DNA of 64,000 bases from Dryocola clanedunensis subsp. sulfonylureivorans (GCF_016756775.1 NZ_JAERMU010000023.1:1-64000); one strand, 5' to 3'. Shown: positions 36,772 through 46,621, counted from the first letter of the stretch. Notes: generated by a model not told the origin, from the letters alone. Program-made: numbers and translations.

Positions 36772-37620
36772 ATGATTGCGATTACCGGTGTTTCCGGCCA
36801 GCTTGGCCGTCAGGTTGTAGAGGAATTGCTGAAAACCGTGGAAGCAAGAAGCGTAGTGGCGATTGTTCGCACGCCAGCCAAAGTGAGTGATTTAGCCGGG
36901 CGCGGCGTGCAGGTTCGCGCAGGCGATTATAACGACAGGGCTGCGATGCAGCAGGCTCTGACAGGCGTCGAAAAGCTCCTGTTAGTTTCTTCCAGCGAAG
37001 TTGGTCAGCGTGCCGTTCAGCACCGCAACGTTATTGAAGCCGCGAAGGCCGCAGGCGTCAAACTCATCGCCTACACCAGCCTGCTGCACGCGGATACCTC
37101 CCCGCTTGGCCTGGCCGAAGAGCATGTGACAACGGAAAAAATGCTTAAAGAGTCTGGCGTTCCTTTCGTGCTGCTGCGCAACGGCTGGTACACCGAAAAC
37201 TATCTTGCCAGCGTTCCGGCTGCCCTGCAGCACGGCGTGTTTATAGGCAGCGCAGGGGCAGGAAAAATTGCCTCTGCCACGCGAACTGACTATGCGGCAG
37301 CAGCGGCAAAAGTCCTGACGCTGGATAATCAGGCTGGGAAAACCTATGAGCTGGCGGGCGATCGCGGCTGGACGCTGGCGGAGCTGGCGGAAGAAGTCAG
37401 CAGGCAGAGCGGTAAAACCGTGGTTTATCAGAACCTCAGCGAAGCGGAATTCAAAGCGGCGCTGCTGGGCGCGGGTTTACCGGAAGGTTTTGCGGCAATG
37501 CTCGCAAACTCAGACATCGGCGCATCCAAAGGCGGCCTGTTCGACGATAGCCACCAGCTCAGCCAGCTGACTGGCCGTCCCACAACTTCCCTTGAGGAAA
37601 GCGTTCGCAGCACGCTGTAA
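36772..37620 (+). CDS. qorB: NADPH:quinone oxidoreductase 2 QorB (YtfG)
   Basis: Encodes 282 residues of the NmrA/atypical short-chain dehydrogenase family. The Rossmann motif is ITGVSGQLGRQV at residues 3-14. QorB transfers two electrons from NADPH to quinones. I start at the ATG giving MIAITGVSGQ, since a longer frame would precede the dinucleotide fold with unrelated residues. It is divergent from its presumed repressor ytfH. Confidence 0.93.
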   Translation: MIAITGVSGQLGRQVVEELLKTVEARSVVAIVRTPAKVSDLAGRGVQVRAGDYNDRAAMQQALTGVEKLLLVSSSEVGQRAVQHRNVIEAAKAAGVKLIAYTSLLHADTSPLGLAEEHVTTEKMLKESGVPFVLLRNGWYTENYLASVPAALQHGVFIGSAGAGKIASATRTDYAAAAAKVLTLDNQAGKTYELAGDRGWTLAELAEEVSRQSGKTVVYQNLSEAEFKAALLGAGLPEGFAAMLANSDIGASKGGLFDDSHQLSQLTGRPTTSLEESVRSTL

Positions 37621-37684
37621 TTGTTAACTATCCGTTAACGGTGGACATCCCTATACTTATGGGGTGTCCCCGCGGAGGTTTTCA

Positions 37685-38509
37685 GTGCAAGGCGTTCCCG
37701 AGCAGTTCATTGATGAGAAAGACATCGCCCAGTTCCGGCATCTGCCGCAGCTGCCCGGCGTCGAGCTTTATCACGCCCACATCTCACGCTACGCCTTTGA
37801 ACCCCACACCCACGAAGCCTTTGGCATCGGCACCGTCACCTGGGGAGCCGAACGCTTCCGCTATCGCGGCGCGCAGCACGTTGCCGCGCGGGACTCGCTG
37901 GTGCTGATGAACCCGGACGAACTGCATACCGGCGAAGCCGCGACCGAAGACGGCTGGCAGTACCGCATGATTTATCTGGATCCTGAGCTACTCGAGTCCG
38001 TCACCGGCGAGCGCCGCTGGTGGTTCAGCGATGCGGTCACCCATGACCCGCTGCGTTCGCGCCAGGTTGGGCAATTGATTAACGGCCTCTGGAGCGCGGG
38101 CGACACAATGACTCAGCAAGGCCTGCTGCTCAACCTCATCGAGGCTTTTCGGCCATACGCGCATCATCAGCCAGCCGGGCCGCAGGAAGCCGCACACCGC
38201 TTCGAGCGCATCCGCGAATACCTCCACGACAACTATATGCACCCAATAACGCTCGACGAACTGGCCGCCGTAGTTTCACTAAGCCCCTGGCATTTCCAGC
38301 GCCAGTTCAAAGTACACTTTCACGTCACGCCCCATCAGATGCTGATGGCTATTCGACTTTGGTACGCCAAGCAGTTTCTGACGAGTGGTGTTCCCGCCGC
38401 GCAGGTCGCGGCTATGAGCGGCCTGACGGACCAGGCACATCTGACCCGCGCTTTCGCCCAGCGTTACGGCATCACGCCCGTGCGCTACCAAAAACAGGTT
38501 TCCCGCTAG
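37685..38509 (+). CDS. AraC-family transcriptional regulator
   Basis: Encodes 274 residues. An N-terminal cupin-like sensor (HTHEAFGIGTVTWG, then NPDELHTGEA) precedes the two-helix-turn-helix AraC domain (ITLDELAAVVSLSPWHFQRQF and VAAMSGLTDQAHLTRAF). I chose the GTG at 37685, preceded by CGGAGG, over the GTG seven codons upstream. The gene is not present here in E. coli K-12. The downstream gene ytfF encodes an EamA exporter, and AraC regulators with this sensor often control such exporters, so ytfF is the likely target (inference). Confidence 0.85.
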   Translation: MQGVPEQFIDEKDIAQFRHLPQLPGVELYHAHISRYAFEPHTHEAFGIGTVTWGAERFRYRGAQHVAARDSLVLMNPDELHTGEAATEDGWQYRMIYLDPELLESVTGERRWWFSDAVTHDPLRSRQVGQLINGLWSAGDTMTQQGLLLNLIEAFRPYAHHQPAGPQEAAHRFERIREYLHDNYMHPITLDELAAVVSLSPWHFQRQFKVHFHVTPHQMLMAIRLWYAKQFLTSGVPAAQVAAMSGLTDQAHLTRAFAQRYGITPVRYQKQVSR

Positions 38510-38586
38510 CTAAACCGCAATCTCATACAATACTCGCACCCGCCTCGCCCCTACACTGGCCGCAAAGAACTAACCGGAAGAGTAAA

Positions 38587-39558
38587 ATGTTAACTGGCGT
38601 GCTGTATGCCCTGATGGCCGGGCTGATGTGGGGGCTCATTTTTGTCGGCCCGATTATTGTGCCTGACTATCCCGCGGCTTTGCAGTCTACCGGGCGCTAT
38701 CTGGCGCTGGGTCTGATCGCCATTCCGCTGGCGTGGCTCGGGCGGCAGCGTCTGCGCCAGCTTAGCGGCCAGGACTGGTTCACCGCGCTGAAACTTTCCA
38801 CCGTAGGAAACCTGATTTATTACGTCTGCCTGGCAAGCGCCATCCAGCGCACCGGCGCACCCATCTCGACAATGATCATCGGCACCCTGCCGGTGGTGAT
38901 CCCGGTCTTTGCCAATCTGCTGTACAGCAAGCGTGACGGCAAGCTGCCGTGGCGACGGCTCGCCCCTGCGCTGGTGATAATCGCTGTTGGTTTGGTGATG
39001 GTGAACACCGCCGAACTGCGCGGAGAGAGTGTAGATTTCAGCTGGTGGCGCTACGTCAGCGGCATCATCCTGGCCTTCATTTCCGTTATCTGCTGGGCGT
39101 GGTATGCGCTGCGTAACGCCCGTTGGCTGCGGGAAAATCCTGATAAAAATCCGATGATGTGGGCCACGGCCCAGGGGCTCTCCACGCTACCCTTCTCGCT
39201 GCTGGGATACGTTGCCGTGTGTCTGTTTATGGCCAGCAGCAACGCTGATTTTGCCCTGCCGTTTGGCCCCCGCCCGGAGGTGTTCGTCACGCTGATGCTG
39301 GCTATCGCCCTGCTCTGCTCCTGGCTGGGCAATCTGTGCTGGAACATTGCCTGCCAGCGTCTGCCGACGGTAATCGTCGGGCCGCTTATCGTCTTTGAAA
39401 CGCTGGCCGGGCTGGCCTATACCTTTATGCTGCGCCACAGCTGGCCTCCCGTATTAACGCTGCTGGGTATTCTTTGCCTGGTGCTCGGCGTGGTGCTGGC
39501 GGTGCTGACCAAGCCGCAAAAACAGCAGGTAAGCGAGGTCGTAGCTGCACGGAAGTAG
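38587..39558 (+). CDS. ytfF: YtfF, EamA/DMT-superfamily transporter
   Basis: Encodes 323 residues with ten hydrophobic segments arranged as two EamA repeats. Inner-membrane exporters of this superfamily move metabolites; no substrate is known for YtfF. The start at 38587 gives MLTGVLYALMAGLMWG, in keeping with E. coli YtfF. It follows the AraC-type gene by 77 bases. Confidence 0.9.
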   Translation: MLTGVLYALMAGLMWGLIFVGPIIVPDYPAALQSTGRYLALGLIAIPLAWLGRQRLRQLSGQDWFTALKLSTVGNLIYYVCLASAIQRTGAPISTMIIGTLPVVIPVFANLLYSKRDGKLPWRRLAPALVIIAVGLVMVNTAELRGESVDFSWWRYVSGIILAFISVICWAWYALRNARWLRENPDKNPMMWATAQGLSTLPFSLLGYVAVCLFMASSNADFALPFGPRPEVFVTLMLAIALLCSWLGNLCWNIACQRLPTVIVGPLIVFETLAGLAYTFMLRHSWPPVLTLLGILCLVLGVVLAVLTKPQKQQVSEVVAARK

Positions 39559-39594
39559 CAGCCACTACTTAAAAATAGTCATAGCCTTATCTTA

Positions 39595-39617
39595 AAGATG
39601 CATTTAACATGCATCTT
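39595..39617. promoter_or_regulatory. NsrR operator upstream of ytfE
   Basis: AAGATGCATTT (39595-39605) and ACATGCATCTT (39607-39617), with A between, match the 11-1-11 inverted repeat bound by the nitric oxide sensor NsrR. It lies 27 bases before the ytfE ATG, in the position expected for repression. The nsrR gene is present in the window at about 60 kb. Confidence 0.92.
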
Positions 39618-39644
39618 ATATTTTTCAAGATGAGGTAACCGCCC

Positions 39645-40307
39645 ATGACCTTCCGCGACCAATCTTTAGGTGAATTAGCCCTGACCATTCCCCGCGCTTC
39701 CGCGCTGTTCCGCGAGCTGGATCTGGATTTTTGCTGCGGGGGCAAACAGACGCTTGAGCGCGCCGCCGCTCGCAAAGAGCTGGATCTGCAAGCCATAGAG
39801 GCTGAGCTAGCCAACCTTGCCGAAGAGCCATTTGAGAAGGAGTGGCGAACCGCGCCGCTGCCTGAAATTATCGATCATATTCTGGTTCGCTATCACGACA
39901 GGCACCGCGAACAGCTGCCTGAACTGATCTTACAGGCGACTAAAGTTGAGCGCGTGCATGCGGATAAACCGAACGTGCCGAAGGGGCTGGCGAAGTACCT
40001 CACCATGCTGCATCAGGAACTGAGCAGCCATATGATGAAGGAAGAACAGATTCTGTTCCCGATGATTAAGCAGGGCATGGGTTCGCAGACGGGCGGCCCG
40101 ATTAGCGTCATGGAGAGCGAACATGATGAGGCGGGAGAGCTGCTGGAAGTCATCAAGCACACCACCAATAACGTCACCCCACCGCCGGAAGCGTGCACGA
40201 CCTGGAAAGCGATGTATAACGGCATTAACGAACTGATTGACGATCTGATGAATCACATCAGCCTTGAGAACAACGTGCTGTTCCCTCGGGCTTTGGCGGG
40301 GGAGTAA
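39645..40307 (+). CDS. ytfE: YtfE, di-iron repair of iron centres protein
   Basis: Encodes 220 residues, the E. coli length. YtfE helps rebuild iron-sulfur clusters damaged by nitric oxide and peroxide. An N-terminal ScdA domain with Cys30-Cys31 ([12 protein letters not shown]) precedes a hemerythrin-like domain. The iron ligands His84, His129, Glu133, His160, His204 and Glu208 are all present. GAGGT is upstream of the ATG. NsrR repression is indicated by the operator just upstream. Confidence 0.97.
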   Translation: MTFRDQSLGELALTIPRASALFRELDLDFCCGGKQTLERAAARKELDLQAIEAELANLAEEPFEKEWRTAPLPEIIDHILVRYHDRHREQLPELILQATKVERVHADKPNVPKGLAKYLTMLHQELSSHMMKEEQILFPMIKQGMGSQTGGPISVMESEHDEAGELLEVIKHTTNNVTPPPEACTTWKAMYNGINELIDDLMNHISLENNVLFPRALAGE

Positions 40308-40314
40308 TTTTAAG

Positions 40315-40338
40315 CCCTCTCCCCAAACAGGGAGAGGG
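40315..40338. terminator. Hairpin between convergent ytfE and cycA
   Basis: CCCTCTCCC and GGGAGAGGG form a 9-bp stem around CAAACA. The sequence is a common enterobacterial intergenic motif. No T-run is present, so its termination role is uncertain. Confidence 0.5.
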
Positions 40339-40348
40339 TCACAAAAGG

Positions 40349-41761
40349 TTATTTACGTGAATTAGCCAGACGCTTTTTACCCATAAACAGCCAGCACACT
40401 CCGAGCACCACAAACCACAGCGGCGTCACCATCAGCGCCTGGCGGGTATCCGCCTCCAGCGTCAGCAGCACAATCACAAACACGAAGAACGCCATGCAAA
40501 CCCAGCACATCAGTTTGCCAAGCGGCATTTTGTAGATGGATTTTTTGTGCAGCTCAGGTCGCTGTTTGCGGTACACCAGATATGAGCACAGAATAATCGT
40601 CCAGACGAACATAAACAGAATCGCCGACACGGTGGTGATCATCGTGAAGGCTGCGATGACGTTCGGATTAACATACAGCATCACCACCCCGCCCAGCAGG
40701 CAGATGCAGGAGAAGGTTAACCCTTTAGCCGGAACGGCACGCTTAGACAGCTTAGCGAACGCCTGCGGCGCCATCTTGTCCTGCGCAAGGCCAAACAGCA
40801 TGCGGCTGGTAGAGAATACGCCGCTGTTAGCCGAGGACGCGGCAGACGTCAGCACCACGAAGTTGATGATGCTCGCGGCGGCAGGCAGCCCCACCAGCAC
40901 AAACAATTCAACGAACGGGCTCTTATCCGCCACCACGGAACGCCACGGCGTTACCGACATAATCACGACCAGAGCAAACACGTAGAACATGATGATGCGA
41001 ACTGGAATCGAGTTAATGGCGCGCGGCAGCGATTTCTCCGGGTCTTTGGTTTCCGCGGCGGTTGTGCCCACCAGCTCAATCCCCACGAAAGCGAAGACCG
41101 CAATCTGGAAACCGGCAAAGAAGCCGCTGAGGCCTTTCGGGAACCAGCCACCGTCATTCCACAGGTTGTTGAAAGAGGCCTCAACGCCCGATGGCGAATG
41201 GAAGTGCGTCAGAATCATCACCAGGCCGATAATAATCAGCCCTACGATGGCGACAATCTTGATCATTGCAAACCAGAACTCCATCTCACCGAACATCTTC
41301 ACCGTGGCCAGATTCAGGCTCAGCAGCAGGACGACAACGGCCAGAGAGGCCACCCAGTCCGAAAGCCCTGGGAACCAGAATTGTGCATAAGACGTGATAG
41401 CCACCACGTCGGCCATGCCGGTGACAACCCAGCAGAACCAGTATGTCCAGCCGGTGAAATACCCGGCCCACGGGCCAAGCAGGTCGGCGGCGAAATCGCT
41501 GAATGACTTGTACTCGAGGTTTGAGAGCAGCAGCTCCCCCATCGCCCGCATCACGAAGAACAGCATAAAGCCGATGATCATATAGACGAAGATGATGGAC
41601 GGCCCCGCGAGGCTGATGGTTTTACCGGAGCCCATAAACAGCCCGGTGCCTATAGCGCCACCGATGGCGATAAGCTGGATATGACGGTTAGTTAAATTTC
41701 GCCGCAGTGACTGCTCCGCCGGAGCCTGATCGGCCTCAGCGACTTTTGCCTGATCTACCAT
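40349..41761 (-). CDS. cycA: CycA, D-serine/D-alanine/glycine permease
   Basis: Encodes 470 residues, the E. coli length, with 12 membrane segments of the amino acid-polyamine-organocation superfamily. It imports glycine, D-alanine, D-serine and D-cycloserine with protons. RHIQLIAIGGAIGTGLFMGSG near residue 27 is the family signature. I chose the ATG giving MVDQAKVAEAD; the longest frame would add 29 residues. The leader carries probable GcvB target sequences. Confidence 0.95.
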   Translation of the reverse strand: MVDQAKVAEADQAPAEQSLRRNLTNRHIQLIAIGGAIGTGLFMGSGKTISLAGPSIIFVYMIIGFMLFFVMRAMGELLLSNLEYKSFSDFAADLLGPWAGYFTGWTYWFCWVVTGMADVVAITSYAQFWFPGLSDWVASLAVVVLLLSLNLATVKMFGEMEFWFAMIKIVAIVGLIIIGLVMILTHFHSPSGVEASFNNLWNDGGWFPKGLSGFFAGFQIAVFAFVGIELVGTTAAETKDPEKSLPRAINSIPVRIIMFYVFALVVIMSVTPWRSVVADKSPFVELFVLVGLPAAASIINFVVLTSAASSANSGVFSTSRMLFGLAQDKMAPQAFAKLSKRAVPAKGLTFSCICLLGGVVMLYVNPNVIAAFTMITTVSAILFMFVWTIILCSYLVYRKQRPELHKKSIYKMPLGKLMCWVCMAFFVFVIVLLTLEADTRQALMVTPLWFVVLGVCWLFMGKKRLANSRK

Positions 41762-41767
41762 GTTGTG
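41760..41767 (-). promoter_or_regulatory. Probable GcvB target motif at the cycA start
   Basis: On the minus strand the sequence CACAACAT overlaps the start codon of cycA, and a further CACAAC is at 41786-41791. The G/U-rich R1 region of GcvB is known to bind CACAACAY motifs, and cycA is a known GcvB target in E. coli and Salmonella. The GcvB gene itself is not in this window. Confidence 0.5.
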
Positions 41768-42019
41768 TTTTTCCTGTACCTGACCGTTGTGTTTGGCTCT
41801 TCTGGCCTTTACGTAATATTGATGTGACGTTGCTTTCATAAAGCACATGGATAGTAGGAGAGATTTGGCGGGATGAATACCTGCTAAAAACGATCTTGTT
41901 AATTTTTTGTTTTATTTGAGTGCGAAATCACTGTCGCAACGCGATCTGCCTCACAAAAATACCCGTAACGTGAGCATATGCAAGATAAAATCATGGTTAT
42001 TTGTTAAGAACCAAACGAA

Positions 42020-42040
42020 AACCCCGCTGTAAGCGGGGTT
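42020..42040 (-). terminator. Hairpin 1 of an identical pair (fklB-cycA spacer)
   Basis: AACCCCGC and GCGGGGTT pair around TGTAA. On the minus strand it is followed by TTTTCGTTTGG, so it can end transcripts from fklB or an RNA transcribed from this spacer. The same sequence is found at 42184-42204. Confidence 0.65.
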
Positions 42041-42136
42041 CCAGACTGATGACAAACCTGTAGCGAACGAATTTCGCAAAGATCTCGCCGGATAAATAAT
42101 CAGGAAAATCAATTTATTGGTTTTCGGCAGTTCTTC

Positions 42137-42173
42137 AACCAAAAAGGAAAAACCACGTTTTTCCTTTTTGGTT
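42137..42173. repeat. Perfect 17-bp inverted repeat in the fklB-cycA spacer
   Basis: AACCAAAAAGGAAAAAC (42137-42153) pairs perfectly with GTTTTTCCTTTTTGGTT (42157-42173) around CAC. The stem is AT-rich, with long A and T tracts. A hairpin with a similar CCACG loop is found after rlmB. The role is unknown; a terminator or RNA 3' stabiliser is most likely. Confidence 0.75.
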
Positions 42174-42183
42174 TACAACATTA

Positions 42184-42204
42184 AACCCCGCTGTAAGCGG
42201 GGTT
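42184..42204 (-). terminator. Hairpin 2 of an identical pair (after fklB)
   Basis: This is an exact copy of the hairpin at 42020-42040, located 10 bases after the fklB stop. On the minus strand it is followed by TTTAATGTT, so it is probably the fklB terminator. Confidence 0.7.
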
Positions 42205-42214
42205 CTGCTACTGC

Positions 42215-42835
42215 TTACAGAATTTCCAGCAGTTCGACTTCAAAGACCAGGGTGCTGAATGGCGGGATGGACGCGCCAGCACCGCGCTCGCCGTAGGCCA
42301 GGTTGTGAGGGATAGTCAGTTCCCATTTAGAGCCAACCGGCATCAGGGTCAGGGCTTCAATCCAGCCTGCGATGACGCCGCTGACCGGGAATTCAGCCGG
42401 TTCGCCACGCTGTACGGAGCTGTCGAATACGGTGCCGTCGATAAGCTTACCGGTATAGTGCACGCGAACGTGATCTTTGCGCGCAGGAATAGCGCCGGTG
42501 CCCTGAGTCAGAACGCGGAATTGCAGGCCGGATTCGGTGCTGCTCACGCCTTCTTTCTTGACGTTCTCTTCCAGATATTTCTGACCTTCTACCGCCATCT
42601 CTTTCTGACGTTCCTGACGCACCGCATCGGCACGTTCGTGAACTTCACGCAGAGCACGGTGAACAACATCAACAGGAACGACCGGAGCATTCCCTTCCAG
42701 CGCATCACGCAGACCAGCCACCAGCGCTTCTGGCAGCAGACCCTGCAGACCAGATTCGCTCAGTTGCTGACCAACCTGTAAACCAATACCGTAACTTGCT
42801 TGCGCTTCGACGCTGTCAAAAGAAGGGGTTGTCAT
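42215..42835 (-). CDS. fklB: FkpB-type FKBP peptidyl-prolyl isomerase FklB (FKBP22)
   Basis: Encodes 206 residues, the E. coli length. A dimerising N-terminal helical region (about 1-80) precedes the FKBP catalytic domain ([16 protein letters not shown] and [19 protein letters not shown]). It speeds proline isomerisation during folding, in the cytoplasm. AAAGGAAA precedes the ATG. A tandem terminator region follows. Confidence 0.96.
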   Translation of the reverse strand: MTTPSFDSVEAQASYGIGLQVGQQLSESGLQGLLPEALVAGLRDALEGNAPVVPVDVVHRALREVHERADAVRQERQKEMAVEGQKYLEENVKKEGVSSTESGLQFRVLTQGTGAIPARKDHVRVHYTGKLIDGTVFDSSVQRGEPAEFPVSGVIAGWIEALTLMPVGSKWELTIPHNLAYGERGAGASIPPFSTLVFEVELLEIL

Positions 42836-43076
42836 GAGTTTTCCTTTAGGGTTTTAAAAGCAAGCGTGCAGCATAGCAGCGTCACCTGGTCGGGTAAAAT
42901 GCAAAAGGGTGAAAGGTGACAAATGCGAACGAAACGGGAACAATGGCTTCAGGAGTGCTAAATTACAGTGGAGCGTCACGGAAAGCGGGATCGTTCACTG
43001 CATCAAACAGTTAGCGTTCTATAATGGAGTTGGGAAATGGTCACAGCACAGTATGTGGACTTGAGGAGGGTTGCCG

Positions 43077-43679
43077 ATGCGATTCGCTATTAAACCAAAG
43101 CTCGTAAGGATATGGCACGCCCCTGAGCATTTTCGTCTCATGGATCCGCTTCCCCCGCTGCATCGGCGAGGCATTATCATTGCGGCCGCTATCGTGGTGA
43201 TTGGCTTTTTATTACCGACGCCCAATGAACCAGATCGCCCGGTCACTCGTGACGCGCAGCTCTCGATTGAGTCACAGACCCCAATGCATGCCGAGCTGGT
43301 GAATCCGCCCACTAATACAACGCCTGCCGCCCCCGTAGAGCCAGCGCCTGTTCAACCTTCCGTTCAGCCAGAAGCGCAGAGCCAGGCTCCGGTGCCACAT
43401 GCCAATAACGATATCGAACAACAATGGCGTTCCTACCGTGTGGAATCAGGGCAGACTCTGGCACAGCTGTTCCGTGACCATAATTTACCCCCGACAGATG
43501 TCTACGCGATGGCTCAGGTACAAGGCGACAATCAGCCCCTGAGAACGTTACAGACCGGGCAGATGGTGAAGATTCGTCAGAATGCGAATGGAATAGTGAC
43601 AGGCCTGTCACTTGATTCAGGCAGCGGTGAGGTCTTATTTACCCGCCAGCCGGACGGCAGCTTCCTGCGCGCACAATAA
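43077..43679 (+). CDS. ytfB: YtfB, cell-division-linked OapA-domain protein
   Basis: Encodes 200 residues. A basic cytoplasmic tail leads to one membrane segment (HRRGIIIAAAIVVIGFLLP), a proline/glutamine-rich linker, and a C-terminal OapA (LysM-like) domain (YRVESGQTLAQLFRDHNL). E. coli YtfB binds glycans and, overproduced, blocks division. I chose the ATG six bases after GGAGGG; the TTG two codons upstream is too close to that site. Confidence 0.88.
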   Translation: MRFAIKPKLVRIWHAPEHFRLMDPLPPLHRRGIIIAAAIVVIGFLLPTPNEPDRPVTRDAQLSIESQTPMHAELVNPPTNTTPAAPVEPAPVQPSVQPEAQSQAPVPHANNDIEQQWRSYRVESGQTLAQLFRDHNLPPTDVYAMAQVQGDNQPLRTLQTGQMVKIRQNANGIVTGLSLDSGSGEVLFTRQPDGSFLRAQ

Positions 43680-43699
43680 GTGGCTTGGCTCATAAATGC

Positions 43700-43726
43700 A
43701 AAACGCCGGCACATGGCCGGCGTTTT
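43700..43726. terminator. Bidirectional terminator between ytfB and rplI
   Basis: AAAACGCCGGC and GCCGGCGTTTT form an 11-bp stem around ACATG, with A- and T-ends on both sides. It serves the convergent ytfB and rplI transcripts. Confidence 0.85.
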
Positions 43727-43746
43727 AACGTGTACTTCAGCTTAAA

Positions 43747-44211
<465 letters not shown>

Positions 44212-44240
44212 TCAAAGTCGTATTAATGGACCGTGACCGA

Positions 44241-44790
<550 letters not shown>

Positions 44791-44796
44791 CAGAAA

Positions 44797-45210
<414 letters not shown>

Positions 45211-45232
45211 TTATTCAGCCTCCTGTCAGGGT

Positions 45233-45278
45233 CAGCCGCGGCCCATGGAAGCAAGGAACGTGTTTATAAAGGCGGCTG
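45233..45278 (-). promoter_or_regulatory. rpsF leader structure, probable S6:S18 binding element
   Basis: On the minus strand CAGCCGC (complement of 45272-45278) can pair with GCGGCTG (complement of 45233-45239), closing a hairpin 40 bases before the rpsF start. E. coli and many other bacteria control this operon by binding of the S6:S18 complex to a leader hairpin with a CCG bulge resembling 16S rRNA. The fold here fits in position; the exact motif was not aligned. Confidence 0.5.
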
Positions 45279-45293
45279 AAAAATTGACGCGTA

Positions 45294-45322
45294 ATCATAC
45301 TTGCGGGGCCTGACAAACTCAA
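45294..45322 (-). promoter_or_regulatory. Promoter of rpsF-priB-rpsR-rplI
   Basis: On the minus strand TTGAGT (complement of 45317-45322) and TATGAT (complement of 45294-45299) are 17 bases apart, an ideal sigma-70 arrangement. It is about 100 bases upstream of rpsF, leaving room for the leader hairpin. Confidence 0.75.
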
Positions 45323-45552
45323 GGCCGAACGGAAATTAATTCTTTTGGCTGACGGACAAAAAACCGACGGCGGACTAACACCGTGAATTTTATAAAGTTG
45401 AGCTGGATCACTAAAAATTTTTGACCAACACCATCAGAAATGGTCGCTTTTTATTCAACCACATCGGTTTACACTTAGTATCAAGGGCCGCCACTAATCA
45501 TTCACAGGAGCGACGACCACTGATAACACACCAGCTGTAGTGGAGCGCAAAT
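45323..45552. other. Spacer between rpsF promoter and yjfY
   Basis: No coding signal is visible. The DNA is AT-rich and holds the yjfY promoter, which I could not place. ACAGGAGC at 45503-45510 is too far from the yjfY start to be its ribosome-binding site. Confidence 0.5.
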
Positions 45553-45828
45553 ATGAAAACCCTCGCTTATTTTCTTGCCGCGGCATTTTTGCTAAGCGCA
45601 AATGCGACGGCAGCGATCAAAATAGACAGCCGTATCGCCAGAAATATGGATGATGTGCAGAGCCTCGGCGTGATTTACATCAACCATAACTTCGCAACCG
45701 AACAGGAAGCGGAACAGGCGATACAGCAGGATGCGCAACAGCATGGCGCAGCTTACTACCACACCATCCTGATGAGGGAACCCGGTAGCAATGGCAACAT
45801 GCGGGTCAGCGCAGATATTTACAGGTAA
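45553..45828 (+). CDS. yjfY: YjfY, small secreted YhcN-family protein
   Basis: Encodes 91 residues, the E. coli length. A signal peptide (AYFLAAAFLLSANATA) precedes a YdgH/BhsA/McbA-like domain (DUF1471), ending in VSADIYR as in E. coli YjfY. These periplasmic proteins relate to stress and biofilm responses; the exact role of YjfY is unknown. The window has three such genes (also bsmA and yjfN). Confidence 0.9.
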   Translation: MKTLAYFLAAAFLLSANATAAIKIDSRIARNMDDVQSLGVIYINHNFATEQEAEQAIQQDAQQHGAAYYHTILMREPGSNGNMRVSADIYR

Positions 45829-45902
45829 CAACAGGTACGAGTAAGCAGCACCGTCAGTCCCAGCGTTAACACCAGGAATACCACAACGACATAGAAAGCC
45901 AA
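45819..45902 (-). CDS. Possible 27-residue membrane peptide (antisense to yjfY end)
   Basis: A minus-strand frame from TTG (45902) to TAA (45819-45821) encodes one hydrophobic helix (FYVVVVFLVLTLGLTVLL) ending in TRTCCYL. An AAGGGGG ribosome-binding-like site lies about ten bases upstream of the TTG. The peptide looks like a small single-pass membrane protein, but the start codon is not ATG and the site overlaps a terminator. It would follow ulaF on the same strand. Low confidence. Confidence 0.25.
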   Translation of the reverse strand: MAFYVVVVFLVLTLGLTVLLTRTCCYL

Positions 45903-45912
45903 CGTATGATTT

Positions 45913-45940
45913 GCCCCCTTTGCTGGGGGCTTTTTTATTT
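45913..45940 (+). terminator. Rho-independent terminator after yjfY
   Basis: GCCCCC (45913-45918) and GGGGGC (45925-45930) pair around TTTGCT, followed by TTTTTTATTT. It ends plus-strand transcription and covers the ulaF stop. Confidence 0.8.
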
Positions 45941-46621
45941 TTGCCCGTAGTACGCGTTAGCGCCGTGTTTACGCTGGAAGTGCTTGTTCATCAGGTAGCT
46001 ATCGACAGGTTTCAACTGCGGATTGATGCCACGTGCAATCCACGCCATACGCGCCACTTCCTCCATCACCACGGCATTGTGTACCGCCTCGTCAACATCT
46101 TTTCCCCAGGCAAAGGGTCCGTGCTGATAGACCACCATGCCCGGCGTATGCAGCGGGTTAGCCCGGGCAAGCGTTTCGATGATCACTTTGCCGGTATTGA
46201 GCTCGTACTCGCCCTGTATCTCCTCTGCGGACAGTGCACGGGTACAGGGAATATCCCCGAAGAAGTAATCCGCATGCGTGGTGCCAAGCGCGGGGATGGA
46301 CAACCCTGCCTGCGCCCAGGCCGTGGCGTGCGTAGAATGGGTATGCACCACGCCGCCCAGCTCGGGGTATTTTTTATAAAGCGCAAGGTGCGTTGCCGTA
46401 TCCGAGGAGGGACGATACCGCCCTTCAATGACCACGCCGTTCATATCAACCACCACCATGTCATCTGCTGACATTTGCTCATACGCCACGCCGCTTGGCT
46501 TAATCACCACGCGCTGGCGCTGGCGGTCGATACCGCTGGCGTTTCCCCAGGTAAAGGTCACCAGCCCATGGCGCGGCAGCGCCATGTTCGCCTCGAAGAC
46601 CTGCTGTTTAAGCTGCCGCAT
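45935..46621 (-). CDS. ulaF: L-ribulose-5-phosphate 4-epimerase UlaF
   Basis: Encodes 228 residues, the E. coli length. The zinc-dependent enzyme of the class II aldolase/epimerase family makes D-xylulose 5-phosphate, linking ascorbate catabolism to the pentose phosphate pathway. [21 protein letters not shown] and [12 protein letters not shown] carry the substrate- and zinc-binding residues. Overlaps the end of ulaE by 14 bases. Last gene of ulaABCDEF. Confidence 0.97.
   Translation of the reverse strand: MRQLKQQVFEANMALPRHGLVTFTWGNASGIDRQRQRVVIKPSGVAYEQMSADDMVVVDMNGVVIEGRYRPSSDTATHLALYKKYPELGGVVHTHSTHATAWAQAGLSIPALGTTHADYFFGDIPCTRALSAEEIQGEYELNTGKVIIETLARANPLHTPGMVVYQHGPFAWGKDVDEAVHNAVVMEEVARMAWIARGINPQLKPVDSYLMNKHFQRKHGANAYYGQK

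Larger units (their letters stand above)
41762..42214. other. fklB-cycA spacer with three strong hairpins
   Basis: The 453-base region has no convincing gene. It contains a pair of identical hairpins, a 17-bp inverted repeat between them, and the cycA leader. The hairpins are listed separately. Confidence 0.8.

Noticed and set aside
40315-40338. Possible short CRISPR-like repeat
   Set aside because: Only one hairpin is present and no spacers or repeats of regular length occur; it is an intergenic palindrome.
41951-42142. 63-codon minus-strand frame in the fklB-cycA spacer
   Set aside because: No good ribosome-binding site, and it crosses a terminator-like hairpin. The translation has no recognisable feature, so the region is treated as non-coding.
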